Positions 1 to 12,861 of a stretch of 64,000 bases of DNA are shown one piece after another. The DNA is from Litomosoides sigmodontis (taxonomy: Eukaryota; Nematoda; Chromadorea; Rhabditida; Onchocercidae): assembly GCA_963070105.1 (NCBI GenBank), contig OY718806.1, positions 2,886,865-2,950,864 on the forward strand. Direction: 5' to 3'. The position numbers were made by a program, and so were the translations under genes. Position 1 is the first letter of the stretch, and every line of letters begins with the position of its first letter. The notes beneath the pieces were generated by a model, which saw only the letters and a program-made list of their open reading frames with translations, was not told the origin of the DNA and ran no database searches.

Positions 1-57
1 ACCGAAAATTTAGTGAGATAAGAAATCCACACTCCTATTTGTTATTAAATCAATTAC

Positions 58-231
58 CCAAAGTTCATTGCTATGTTCCTTTCCGCTCGCAGAGTTGGAT
101 GAGCTGGAAGACGGTGAAAAAATCATATGATGTCCAATTAGGGCAAGCAAACCTGACTGTGGTTGTCGAGGGCCTTTCCGTAGGAACACGTTATCTACAC
201 GTGACCGTTCTATTGCTTCCGACAGCTCCAT
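58..231 (-). CDS. mtm-9: Myotubularin-related protein 9 (MTMR9/MTM-9), first exon only
   Basis: The ATG at 231 opens a frame beginning MELSEAIERSRVDNVFLRK and continuing through GLLALIGHHMIF to NELW. This matches the start of the PH-GRAM domain of MTMR9 (human MEFAELIKTPRVDNV, LTGHHLIL, EELW). MTMR9 is a catalytically dead myotubularin that binds and activates the PI3P/PI(3,5)P2 phosphatases MTMR6/7/8 on endocytic membranes; in C. elegans MTM-9 partners MTM-6. The exon probably ends at a GTAATT donor just after the Trp codon, giving 58 codons, and the rest lies outside the window. A serine-rich insert (SSSSSNSAS, about residues 41-49) is not in the vertebrate protein. The gene is divergent with oga-1. 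The catalytic-like domain cannot be checked here. Confidence 0.75.
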
Positions 232-1583
232 AACCTTGAAATTTTAAATATTAACAAAACCAATTCATAGACAATGCACTGCAGTCCAGCGCAGAAAGCT
301 GACAATGCTACTTTCTTCAGATAAGTAGGTCTTAGGACTGTAAAAAAAACTAGACAAATATCAATATTTTCTTTTTTTTGGAGAACGACATACGAGTGAA
401 AAGCGTTCATAAAATATCGCATCTCTGGATGAAGCTGCAACATAATATAAGCTTGACTGTTTGCAAAAAACGGAATTCATAGCAAGATGTATTGTACAAC
501 TCCTAGATGTAAAACACACACACACACACACAGTCGGTGTGCATCACTGACCAAATGAACTGAACTGATGAGATAGAATGAACATGATTGAGCTTGGGCA
601 TTAGCTTGACGATATCTTCAATAAAACTCCTGTAGAATTACTTATAATAATATGAACGAAAGAAATGGGAAATGATTGAAATTTAGCTAATTAAGTCAAG
701 TCCCAAAAAAATACAAACATGTTGCATTTCATATAGAACAAAAAAATTCACATAGACAAAAGAAAACCAAAAGATCCATCCACCGATGACACATTTCATA
801 CGGAACAAAGAAATCCATCACTGCCACTTACCAGAAATTCACGGAAATGGGCTTGAATGCGGTTTGCCAATTTGACACACGTTAGCTGCTGCTGTTGTCC
901 GTTGACATTGGTGAGTGCGTGAGTGACGTATTAGGTTAGTTTTTCGTGTGTTTCAGCTGTGTGAAAAGGATGCTTGAGCAGTTCAAAAATTAGAGTAAGG
1001 GAGAGAAAGAGGAAGTAGGGATGAAATGGATGGAAACAGTTCAGTGGAACAAGGATTGATTTCTGTTTTTGGCATAGAATTGGCAATAAAATATTCCGCA
1101 TTCTTTTGAAATGTGCATTGTAACTCACGGAAATCCATCCTTAAGCTTATATATGCGTCACAGCTTATCATTGTAGTCTTTACTAGATCTGTCGCACAGC
1201 GTTATCAATTACTTTTCCCGTCTTAATGGCAGAGGTTCCATTCGCGGAGGATTGTGAAATGGAAAATATCCATCCATACATCACCTTACTATATAAGCTT
1301 ATCTATGATTTATAACCTTAAATTTGGTTTCATCGGTGCATTCTGTTTCTGAAAACTGGAAATGTTGATATAATTACCGCGAAGGCTTGGTGGCATCATA
1401 TGGTCGTTATGGAAGATTAAAGGTTGTGCTGCGATATACAGACATTGTGACAGGTGTAGCAGGCAAATGAAAAAAGTCATGTTTTGTAATTAGTTTATTG
1501 TAAGAATAGTTTATGCGTAATAAATTTTTCAGGATATTGAAGGTGCTGTTCTGTGTTAGATTAGATGTTCTTCGTGCTATACT
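232..1583. promoter_or_regulatory. Shared upstream region of mtm-9 and oga-1
   Basis: This 1.35 kb separates two divergently transcribed genes, so it should hold both promoters; no core element is certain. It contains a CA repeat at about 514-532. A TTTTTCAG acceptor ends at 1,532 and has no obvious upstream donor; it is a good candidate for the spliced-leader site of oga-1, 51 bases before its ATG. No coding exon was found between the two genes; the short frames on either strand have no family likeness. Confidence 0.45.
514..532. repeat. (AC)n microsatellite
   Basis: Nine to ten AC units in a row, seen directly, in the mtm-9/oga-1 intergenic region. Confidence 0.9.
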
Positions 1584-1600
1584 ATGCAGACACGTTCTAA
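1565..1600 (+). other. Short upstream ORF overlapping the oga-1 start
   Basis: An ATG at 1,565 opens an 11-residue frame that stops at 1,600, in a different frame from oga-1 and overlapping its ATG at 1,584. It lies downstream of the likely trans-splice acceptor at 1,532, so it would be in the mature 5' leader. It could lower translation of oga-1, but that is inference from position only. Confidence 0.4.
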
Positions 1601-4600
1601 AACGAAGGCCGAAAAGCAGCGCCGTGCGGCACAGTTCCTGTGCGGTATTATTGAAGGTTGAGAAAAGCTAAAGTTCATTATATATATATATATATAGTAT
1701 CATTTTTTAGCTTGTTTAACTGCATTTGGTATTTGTTTAATAAAAAAGTCGGTTTGAAACAGGTTTCTATGGACGACCGTGGACAGCAGATCAGCGGAGA
1801 GATTTATTCGCCAGGATGAAACGCCTGGGAATGAACACTTACATTTACGCCCCAAAGGACGACCTGAAGCACAGAGCTGAGTGGAGGCAGTTGTATAATT
1901 CTGATGAAGTAGGTTGGTGGTTTGTGAATCAACAATAACGAAGGCAAAAGTTTGGGATGGAAATCTAAGTTTGTTCACTTACAGAGTTATTACAATCTCT
2001 GATCCAAACAGCAAGGATGGAAAATGTTACATTCGTATACGCGTTGTCTCCTGGAATTGATATTATTTATTCTAGTGAAAAAGAAATTAAAGCTCTGCAT
2101 GATAAATCCGAGCAGGTTCGTTATGGCCACATGTTTATGGAATAGATGGAATAGATTTTTTTTTATGGAATAGAAAAGGCACAAATTCCGTAAATTTTAA
2201 CCGTAAATTCCAGCTTATTAAAAAGACTGTCATGAAATAACGGATTCCAAAAGAAATCCGAAAAGCAGTATCTTGAATGTGACAGTATTCAACTAGTTAG
2301 CTTTCCTTTATGGTATCTTTTTCTAGGTACGGTGTTTAGGCTGTGATGCATTTGCGTTGCTATTTGATGATATAGATATAGCATTAAATGATGTCGACAA
2401 AAAGCAGTTCTCAACTATTGTTATGGCCCAGTTAACTGTTGCTAATTCTCTATACGAATTTTTGAAGTGTCCCCACTTCTTTTTTTGTCCTACAGGTGAC
2501 CTATACTATGTTTGTTTCATACATGTTATGCAGGCATCTAACCTTTTTATGATTTGCCTGGGAACACCTTTCGAAGATGTTATTGTTCTGGTCTTTATGC
2601 AGTATACATTTTATTGATGAATTTCCTCTGTAGAGTACTGCGAGTCACGAGCGAATCCATCATTAGAAGAATCGGACTATTTGCTTACGTTGGGTAAAAA
2701 ACTGGTTGCTGATATACATATTTTATGGACAGGTGTGTCTTAAGTTATATATTTTACGTTTGAGGGCTTGTAATTTTCGAAATTACACTTTTCTTTTCGA
2801 TGTTGAAACTTCGTTATCGTTTCATGTGCGATTTTGACACTAGCAGAAATAATTTGATGGATCAACAAGCCAAGTAGTATATTTCAGGACCTCGAGTGGT
2901 GTCTCGTGAAATTACAATTGAACACATTCGGCGTGTTGCCGCTGTGCTACAGAGAAAACCGGTGGTTTGGGATAATTTGCATGCCAATGACTATGATCCT
3001 AAGCGGGTTTTTTTGGGTCCATTTGCTGGAAGGTACATATATGTAGTGTTGAAAAAAAAATTTCTTGGTTGCACTGTACCAAAATTACTTGTAAAAAATG
3101 TTGTAGGCCTGTGCGACTGAAAGAAGAGATCGCAGGAATTTTGTTGAATCCAAACTGTCGTTATGAAGCTAATTTCCTGCCGTTTTATACATTAGCGGAA
3201 TGGAACAACTGTCATGCAGATGCTGATGTCTTGGAAGGTATCGCCACAATGCTTATTTTTGATCATTTGGAGATTGTATTGGTAAGGTACAGTTTTTCTG
3301 AAGGAGTGAGTTGTCTGTTACTGTTAGTCGACACATATGTATAATATAGTTTTAAATGAAGTTTGCAAGTTTTTTGTGTTATAGAATAATGAAGAGTTTT
3401 TTTCTGTTTGTAACGAAAATTTGCAGATTTAAATGAAGGCATGTAAGACTTAAGGAAAATCTTTGATTTCTTTCAGAAGTGGAATCAGATGCTATATTGG
3501 AGGCAGGTGATGTAGTTCCTGTTGCAACACATATTGTTGAAAATGCTTCGCCGAAACGATTATATCATCCACTAAAAGCTCTAGATGAAGGTATTAAGAA
3601 ATGGATTGAATACTTTAGCACAGAATCGTCAACAAATTCTCGCTTGTAAGTCTTTGCTTTCTCTCAAATTTACTGATAGCATTTTATTTCCGTGACGTTC
3701 GAAATATTTTAGATCTGTTTCTGTTGAAGTGGCTGATGTTGACGAGCTGAACGAACTGAAGCCGTCAACAAGCTGTATTTCTTTAGTTACTCGAGAACTG
3801 AATGGTCCAGAGAGTAGTGGCAGTCAGACAGCATTTGTTTACTTCAGTGCTCCGGTAGTTCTAACTAAAATGACATTGCTCATTTTCATTTGCAAAACTG
3901 TCATAGCATTAAAAAATTGAGTTTGATGTGGCAGTTGGCGAGATAAATCAGCTACATGTTTTGTAAACCTTGTCTTTGATGAATTATAATGTTTTCAGTG
4001 CATATTCGAGTTTTACATTAGCTTATCTTTATTTAGAACAACTCAATTGCACAACCAGTAAACTCGATGTGTTCTGAATATAGTGAACCAATGGATTTGA
4101 TGTCGGTTACCAAGGTTTCTTGACATTTTTTAATGTCCTTTAAACATTCTTTGACTCCATTTTATGTTTTATAAGTGTCGTGGATTGATTTTTAGGATGA
4201 TACAAAACCATTGTTGGAAGCGTCTGATCAAAGCAAGGGAAATATTCAAGAAATGCTGGAAGTTTCGTCGGATATCAGTATGGACAGTAGTGTTCATTCC
4301 GATTTAGAAACAAAGTATTTCGAACTCCAATTCATTTCTTTCACTCTTCTCTATTGTTGTGTCAATTAACGAACCACTAGACAGCATTTATATATGCTAA
4401 AGATCCTATGCACTAATGAACACGAAAAGTGATAGTCATCTTGACATATAGCTGTTATAGTGTCACTGAAGTGGAGCAGGTGGCAATATTTGTCGATATG
4501 TTTTATTTGCCTTTTGAACATGGTCGTCGTGGTATTCAAATGCTACAAGAGTTTTCTTGGCTTCACGAAAACTCATATGTGATGAGAAGAAGTAGTGATA

Positions 4601-7600
4601 GCGGAATTGATGACCAGGTTGTTAAATGTTTTGTAGTTTTAATAATTTCACAGGATCTCATCTTGCTATAATGTGGTTAAGAGTGTTTTACTTTCTGCTG
4701 TGTTAGTAAGAATTGGAGCTTTCTAACTGAGATTTATGGAAAAGAAAGAGCCCACACACTTTCATTGGTAAGTTGGAGTAGATCTGAAACACAATTCTCC
4801 AACTCTTCATTCTATGAAGTATCCGTTAAGAATGCAGCACCAATGAGATCTAGTCCAATTAAACAATGAAGTCTGCAATTCACTCATTGGTTATCATTTT
4901 TATTTCTAATTTATATAAGTTATTGAAGGTACAAGAATTTGTGAGTGACGAATGGAAGCGAAGATGTGAGGATTTTATTAAGCTGTTACGTGATGTAACC
5001 AGACTCTACCAGCATATTACACAGCTTCCTAATCGTGTCCGTTATTTTTATTGTTAATTAAATTGTACTGCTGATAAAACTGACTAGAAAATGTAGTCAG
5101 TATTTATAGTTTGGATCTTTATTGAATTAAGTTTTAATTTACCTCATACTTATTCATGAAAGTTCTGAAGTGAGGTATGATTTCTGTGACTGTTATGTTT
5201 GGCACACTTCTCAAATTTTCGGTTTTATCCAAAAAAGAGAAAACAATAGATTTAATTTTTGGTACATATAGGTTTGTTTTAAAAATACGAAAGTCTACCA
5301 TTAAGAACATTGTAAAGCATGAAAATATGAGTGTTACTTTTGCAGAGCGTTGTTCAGGAGCTCTTTCAATACGTTTATGACGCTCAGGGTATGGCTTCTA
5401 TTTTAGAAGCACTTGTTCTTTGGATGGCTGGTGGACATCTGAATGTTGCCCCTGCTGGTATGTCTTTCATTATTTGCGGCTTTTTTAATGTACTAATTCA
5501 TATTAAATTTCTCAACTAGTAAGTATTTTGATATGTTTACAGATTGTGATTGTTTTTGGCGCGTTGATATTCCTGACGTTGAACCGTGGACTTTATCCGG
5601 TGGTTTCTTAGCGGATTTACAGAGACTTCTGTACTCGAGTGCTAATTTAGCTGATTTATTCTTATTGAAGACGGTGCTGCCGCTTTCTTTAAACTGCTAC
5701 ACAGTTAGGCCTTACGTAGATGAAGATACGGTTTGTGCTTTTTTGTTTTTTTCCCCTGAAAAACAAGAAGGCCATTAAGTTGGTTAACCTATTTCTCTTG
5801 TTTTATGTTACATTATTTTATTACGTGAATTGTCTTAGTTTTCTTAATTATTTGTTTCTATCAACAATCAAAAAGCTTTGTTCAGATTGACAGTCTGTGT
5901 TTTTAATAGAAAACTTTGTTCTTCGAAACTATCACCAGCATTCTAAACTCTTCCAGTTTTACAAACACTTCGTATTACATTTTTTGCATTTAACGCAATA
6001 ACGGAATTTCTAGTTATTGAGGTTGTTGAATTAAGGTTACATTTTGTTCTAGAAAAATGTTCGATACATGTGGAAGGCTGAAAATGACTACGCTTCAAGC
6101 GTGGGAATTCTAGGGGAAATTAAAGATGAACGTTTTTTTGACAAGTAAGTTATTAATTCTCTTAAGCGAAGAGCTAGGTGTTGCGTTTTGTTAATGCAAT
6201 AAAAGCAGCTTGAATTTAGCATATGTCTTAAATTCTTAATAGAAACTTTGTGCAAGCTTTGCTGACTTAACTGTTTAGTATATTTAATAACTTGATCTAG
6301 TGGAAATTCTTTTTAAAAATGTGACACTTAATTTTTTCGTATAATCTGATACTTTTATCCCATACATTTGTTAAGCTATTTACAAAGATTTTGCTTGGAC
6401 TGAATTGAAAGATGGTTTTTTCAAGGTACATTGGTGCTTATATTAGTTTTGCAACGCCACGGACATGCTTCGTTGCAGTTGAAAATGACGCTGTTGGGAG
6501 TCCGCGACAAGTCATTGGGTTGATATGTGCAGCACTTGATGCAAAACAGTTTGCTGAAAGGGTTTGTAGGCTTACAGATATAAAAGTTACTGAAATACAT
6601 AGATTCTATGATTTTTCCATTTTGGAATGGATAGATGAGGATTATCCCTGTAGTATAAGCCTGGTAGTGCTTTATTACATAGAAAATATAAGAAAGTGAT
6701 GTAGTATAACTGCAAGCACACAACGTATTTTAGCTCCAAAGTCAGTACATTCCAAAGATGCGTTCCAAATACAAAGCATATGTTGAAGCAGGGAAAGCGC
6801 AATCTATATCCAATGAGGAAATTGAACGCCGGGTAAAGCTTAGTAGTCCAAGTACATTCGGATTATGTTTTGACCGTGATTTCTCGTCTGGACGAAAGAT
6901 ATTCCTTAATCTTTATATAGTGCTGCTGCATGAGTGTTCATTCAGTTCTATCTTTCTGTTTTTAGTGATAGATGTTGTAAAAAGAAACACCAATTCGATT
7001 TTTATACAATTTTTTATATAGATTTTGGTTGTCATTTTAGCATGTTGGAAGGTTAGATAAATCTATTTCTCGATAATACTTTTTTTTTTTTTAAGTGGCA
7101 GCGTCTACATGACGATATTGGCGTGTGGGGACCGCCTAATCTTTCGGACTACTTCTACGAACAATTTCCGAGTCAGGTTGTTGCTTATATATTAATTTCT
7201 GTAATAATAGCATTCATCATTAGAACATTTGTGTGCAAAGTAACTCATGGATCATTTCAGAATATTTTGAAAGTTATAGATTGATGTAAGATGTCATGAC
7301 TTATCGCAAGATGCAGTGGTTTTTCGTAGGCTGGTATGCATAACAGCTATAGCCTTATCTTATAATGGTGAGCTTACTATAAATTCATACACATTCGAAA
7401 ATTCTTCTTTTTCATGTAGTTTTAGTATAAAATAATATATAGATAGTACAAAATAATATATAGACTTTCAAAAAATGCTGGTTGCTCTTTCCGTGTTCCC
7501 ACATTATTTCACTTCCATTACGTCCAATGAGGACCGAGATAATTCGCACTTTTTCAAAGTATATTCTTCATTGTCAAATTTTCAAATGTTTAAAATGTCA

Positions 7601-7880
7601 TGTTTTTCCGTAGGCTTTTATTTTAGTTTCATTTTTATTAAAAAAAGCTGCAAAATTTTGATTCTTATAGGATCTTGCGGATTTTTCATGGTGCTGAATT
7701 CGTCCGACAGAGAAAAAATCAATTTATGCTCAAGGATAGGTCTGATTACTTTGAAGGTAGATTTGTTTTAATTATCCTCTATTTGCGTCGAACAAAGTTA
7801 ATACCTTGTTTGTTATCCATACTAAATTTCAGGAAGCGGGTGTTGCCGATGACCTGATTTTGATGGGCCATTCTTTATGA
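1584..7880 (+). CDS. oga-1: Protein O-GlcNAcase (GH84), complete, 22 exons
   Basis: Removes O-linked N-acetylglucosamine from Ser/Thr of nuclear and cytoplasmic proteins, opposing OGT. Exons: 1584-1656, 1763-1912, 1985-2115, 2327-2495, 2634-2732, 2888-3032, 3107-3237, 3477-3645, 3713-3854, 4037-4114, 4196-4314, 4461-4617, 4929-5036, 5346-5457, 5543-5730, 6053-6144, 6426-6561, 6734-6832, 7096-7176, 7280-7367, 7671-7756, 7833-7880. All phases join, giving 866 residues (human 916). The GH84 domain opens with GFYGRPW (residues 25-31) and carries the catalytic Asp pair in LLFDDID (D132-D133), then PVVWDNLHANDYD and NPNCRYEANF. A helical stalk region includes EPMDLM and FYLPFEHGRRG. The C-terminal pseudo-acetyltransferase domain starts near TVRPYVDED and ends DDLILMGHSL. 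The donor after exon 13 (GTCCGT) is weak. Several introns are under 100 bases. Confidence 0.95.
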
Positions 7881-10800
7881 ATGTTGTTTTTGTTCTCTTT
7901 ATATCTTTTTAATACTCTTATCGCTCAATACTAGAATTAATTTACTTTGTATTTCCTACTTCCGTTCATATCATAGTATTGTGAGCTGTTTTTAGTGATT
8001 TCTGTTTTAGTTTGGGACTACCCAATGATTTGTATCTATCTTAAGCATTTTATTTTCGTAAGCCAGGTGCTTAACTTTCATAAAATGTGATTTTTTCATT
8101 GTTGTTTTTAACCATGCCAATAATATTACAAATTATCTGTTCATAGTGATTTCTCGCAATGGATATTTTTTGTTCAGTTCTGTGATCAGTGTAATTTTTA
8201 ATGCAGTGTGCCTGATTTATTTTCATCAATTGAAGGAAGCTTCCTAATTTGGTTTTATTAATATTTTCAACTGTATAGTTAAAGAACGCATTGGGTGGTG
8301 ACTTAGTGGATCATTGGTCTAAGGTTTATCAGTGGACTTCATGTTTTTTTTTTGGTTCATTCCTTTGAGGAACTCTTGCATACCCTCTTCACTCTTTTTT
8401 GTTATTTTAATTCTATTTCATCAAAAATTTGTCTCTGTTGCTTGTTGTTGATTCAGGATTGTAATTACCAAAGTGGATAAAGGTTGACAATTTTTTTCAG
8501 CCTTTTCATTTATTCTTATTTGAAGAGATTGCTCAATATCGGGTGGGAGAGTGTGATTGACTCTTGCTGCGGATATTAAAGTATTTGTATTTTGTTATAG
8601 ACTAATATTAGGTATTTGCTAAGTTGAACAAAAGGGAGGAATTAGGGATAGATAAGTTCTGAATGCAAACCAGACAGTTGAATCGTAAGTAAATTAAATA
8701 AGTGCTCCTCTATTGATTCCCATCAGAAATATGTGGTGGAAGCTATACTGATGGATGATATGGTGTTCAAGCTGTTCCACTTTTTGTAAAAGTGGCAAAA
8801 CAAATGGACTTCATGAAATTCAATGGCGGACCCAGTTGCGAAATGAAATTACGAATATAAAGGAATGTGACAAGCTGTGCACACATTGCATTGTTCGAGT
8901 TTTTATTGTCAAGCTCTAGATCGGTACGTTTACTTAATCGTTCCTTTCCCATCCCAAAATACGTCCCCGCCAATCGTACGTCAATCTTTATCATTCTCGG
9001 TGTCTACTACAGTTGAGATTTTGATTTTAACAAATATGCTTTTGCTATTTTATTTTAATCAAAATGTTATACTCACTATAAAACTGTAGTAATATTAGAA
9101 GTGCAGTGTCATGAAATACCGACCTGATATGCTGCTATTTTCGCTGTTGCAAAATGGATAAGAGGAGTGGGCTGATTGTGTGAGAAATGTGGGCAATGAT
9201 AATCCTATCAATGATGATTGGAAATGATGGTAGTGATGGATTACTGGGATGGATGGCGAAAGGTAGTGATTGTATTACATGAGAAGAGAGAAAAGGTGAA
9301 AGAGGATGACGGACGGTTGGTGGTAGTTGTTGAATGAGTTGTGTGACGCGATAGAACATCAAAGAAGCAGGTTGTTCAGCCAAATCACTTCTGGTTAATT
9401 GGTCGACAGTGAAAATTCTAATTGGCTTTAAAAATGAACGACAACAGATATATTGCCCGATTACATCTCTTTACCCATTCCTAACCGTTCCGGTGTCTCT
9501 CTTAACCTGCTCGCTCCAAAAATGTCCCTCCATCTTTCTATTTCTTTCTCTCTCTCTCCTTCCAATATTATTCTTATTTTGATATCAATTTCAACAGTCA
9601 TTAATTTGACAGTTAAAAATTCAATCATATACAGAATTGAAATTTAAATCAATTTTGTTTTTCTGAAGTCTGTCAGTTGTTTTCTTGTTTCAATTACAAT
9701 TTCATGAACATTTCAACAATTCCCGATCACTTTAAGTCATTGTTGATCCAGACATTTTTATTGCGATCTGTTTCGACAATATTTTTCATTAATATTCTGG
9801 GCAATATTCTTCTCCCAGTTATTGTTACGTCGAGTAGAACTGACTAGTCATGTGTAGTTTGCAATCGTTGTGCCCTCTTTGTAGCAACTTGAAGGACCAA
9901 ATTGGTTTAAACTTTTTGAAAGAAATGATTTCATAGTGATCGCCCAATAGTAAATGCAACTTCGCCTGGTTACTATTCACGTAATGGATTAATTGTGGAA
10001 ATTTTGGTTACTGCTCGAAATTTTCTATTTAATAATTATATCTGCGGATGCTAACTTAAGAAAACACTTCCTACCACGTTATTTCCGTTATGCAAATTAC
10101 ATATCACTGCAAATTTCGTCGAAAGAAACACAAAGTGTACTCGTCTGGAAAATTTTTGCAACTCATTGAAATGGTCAGTTGATGCCAAAACCAAAATTGC
10201 TAAATTGCAAACTCGCTAATAAGAGACAAAGAGACAAAATGAGACAAAATGATAACTGAGTTGCAGTCAGTCAAAGACGTTTGGGAAAGTACGGTTTATT
10301 GGCAAAATCAGTGGCAAATTAATTTTGCATCATCGACGACTTATCGATGACCACAGAACTCTCGAAACTAATTTTGAAGTCATTGAAGTCAGTGTGGACC
10401 AATTCTGACTGAAGATAGCGTATGAAAAAACATTTCGATAGAGCAGTGATAAAGTATCAACTGATTAAAACAGACAGTGAAGAGGAGGAGTAGGAAGAAG
10501 GAGGTCAAAGCTTTCTCTGAAGTTCATTTCTTTATTTCTCATGTGTAAAATTGTTTTATAAAGGAAATAAATGGTGGCGAGACTGAAGAGACATTTCATA
10601 TTCAACATAATTTTTTGCGTCAACAGGTCCATTTAAACCAAGTTAAACCGATTGCATCAATTTCGCGTGTTCCCATTTACACGTTTCCACTTGTGCACGT
10701 ATGTTTGTGCATGAATTACGCAATTATATCTATACATTTGATTACATGTGTATAAGTGATATGACGTCAAATACCGTAACGTGTGCTCTGTTGTGTCTCA

Positions 10801-12861
10801 TACACATATACATAACATTTGTAGCGCTTTTCATGGCTAATGAAAGTGTACGCCTAATAAGCTTATTCAACTTCTATGCCTAAGAAGCTCATTATCATGT
10901 GCACATCGCACAACTAAATGTTGTTCGTGGATGGTAGCCTGTGCTCTTAACATTTCTTTCATCTCTCCTCTTTGCAATTCTACTTCGTCCACCGTTTCGT
11001 TTATAGCAAATGTCATCGCAGGTCAACAAACAGACTAACATTAAGGATTAATTTTTCCAGCAAAATTAGTATTTAAAAGTAATCAGTAATCTATCATTTT
11101 TTTAAATTCAATCATCCAATTTGTTTAACAAATAAGAGAAGAATGCTTAAAGCTCCAATTTTTCATGCAAATTCATTAACTTTACCACAAAGTGATAATG
11201 TGGGAAAAATGTGGGAAATTTCATCTAGCAGATTAAAAAGGCTTATGATTATATAAGATGCTGAAATATAGTTTTCATAATAATACATTGCATCGATTGA
11301 TGATGATTTATTGTTGCATTGCAATAAACAACTTATCGATTGTGTTAAACTTTGGAGTGCTTTTTAATTTCAACACAAAATTTACGAGATGATAAAGAGA
11401 GGGATGAAAAATGTGTCAATAATGTATAAAGGCCTACAAACTATCAGTGTTTTCACTAGAATTTGCAACGAAATACGTCGGAGAGTGAAGACCTGTTGCG
11501 CAGGGTTAGATGATGATGATGATGACAATGAAACGATGGAGTGGAAATGTTCGCATTTGATGAAGCACATTCAGAAAATGACTGTCTGTGAAAAAGCGAC
11601 GAGTTTCATGTTACACACTTCTAAAATGTTAATTTCCAAGTTCTAGAAATGTTTGCTTGCTTCACACAAATTACGCTTCTTTCTGTCCGATCATCAGTGT
11701 TCCAATGTATTTGTTTTTTTTTGTCACTAAAAAAACCACCTATTAAGCTGAAACTTTCCTCTTGCTACACCAGCAATCAGTTATGGTCAGTGACAATCAT
11801 TTAAATCCATTAAGCGACATATAGTAGTAGTGTTGCACTTGGTTACACATCTTCCTGATGTGAAGCTACTAATCTTGAAAAGTAATAGTCTTTCTTTTCC
11901 AGTCGACTTTTACTGCTAAAAACTAAGAGGTAACTATCTGAAAACTTTTTTTTAAATTGAAGAAAAAAGAGATCCAACAACACATCATCATTAAATCGTG
12001 TTGGTTTTGTTGCAGCAATAATTTAAATAACTGTTAGAAGTAAAATGATTAAGCATCACTGCGTAATTGAAATTGAATACGATGTATTCTCCCCGCACAA
12101 GCAATACACTGGCGGGTTTTCAACAGTTGATGCTTCTGAACAATGATTTTGTTACAATGACATTTCATACACATCACTTATCTCTTAGTTACTATCATCG
12201 GCGTTACTAGTACTGTTTTACCGTAACTAATTCATTGTAGTTCATTGTAGTTACACCGCATTCCTCGCCGTGTTTTTTTCTTTTTTGTTATCCTTTTAAT
12301 TTAAAAAATTTTTTAGAGTCATTTTTAACCTTCAACAGTATTGATCGCTTTTTCTACCTTTGCTATTATTAATAATATTTTATGCGTGTAGTATGACTGT
12401 TGATTTCAGGGACTCTTAAATAATACATTTTTTTTAACGAATTTATTACTTTTATTAAAAAGAAATATGTGAGCAATTCTTACGAAATTTCATTCTGTCT
12501 ACAAATTAAGACACATTCACACTAAAGAAAATTTGTTTATTAGATAAGTGACAATTTCGTTTAATGTAAGATGTGAAATGTTTACCGATGTATTTTTTCC
12601 GTTTAATACACGTCGAAATATTTCTATTACCGAAATATCAATTAGAGAAGAAGTATTTGAATTTTTGTCTGAAAACTGTCACAATTTGTTTCTTTCAGAA
12701 AACAATCTGCAAAAGGGATTGTGGAACAAGGAATAAATCTGAAGTGCGTAGATGCAGCAAGTGAGTGGAGCTGTTCATTTTTACTTCGACAGTAACAATC
12801 GGTGTTAATATCAGAAGATTTATTAAGCTCAACACTTACCGACCATTTGACGAAAGAAATT
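7881..12861. other. Intergenic region between oga-1 and the TIA-like gene
   Basis: About 5 kb with no exon chain that I can support on either strand. It holds short local repeats: a 14-base unit at about 7,429 and 7,449 (still near the oga-1 introns), GAGACAAA units near 10,215-10,250, and a doubled TTCATTGTAG at about 12,231-12,250. An 85-codon frame at 11,389-11,646 with a run of six Asp is isolated. Two acceptors near the right end (TTTCTTTCAG ending 12,698 and CTTCGACAG ending 12,792) probably mark the mRNA start of the next gene. Confidence 0.5.

Noticed and set aside
6421..6723. 100-codon minus-strand frame
   Set aside because: Antisense of an oga-1 exon with clear homology on the plus strand.
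8767..9383. Short frames on both strands in the oga-1 downstream region
   Set aside because: Start with non-ATG codons or low-complexity Ser/Ile/Leu sequence typical of AT-rich noncoding DNA.
11389..11646. 85-codon frame with Asp run
   Set aside because: Real ATG, but isolated, no splice sites in phase, no motif; the Asp run is a GAT repeat.
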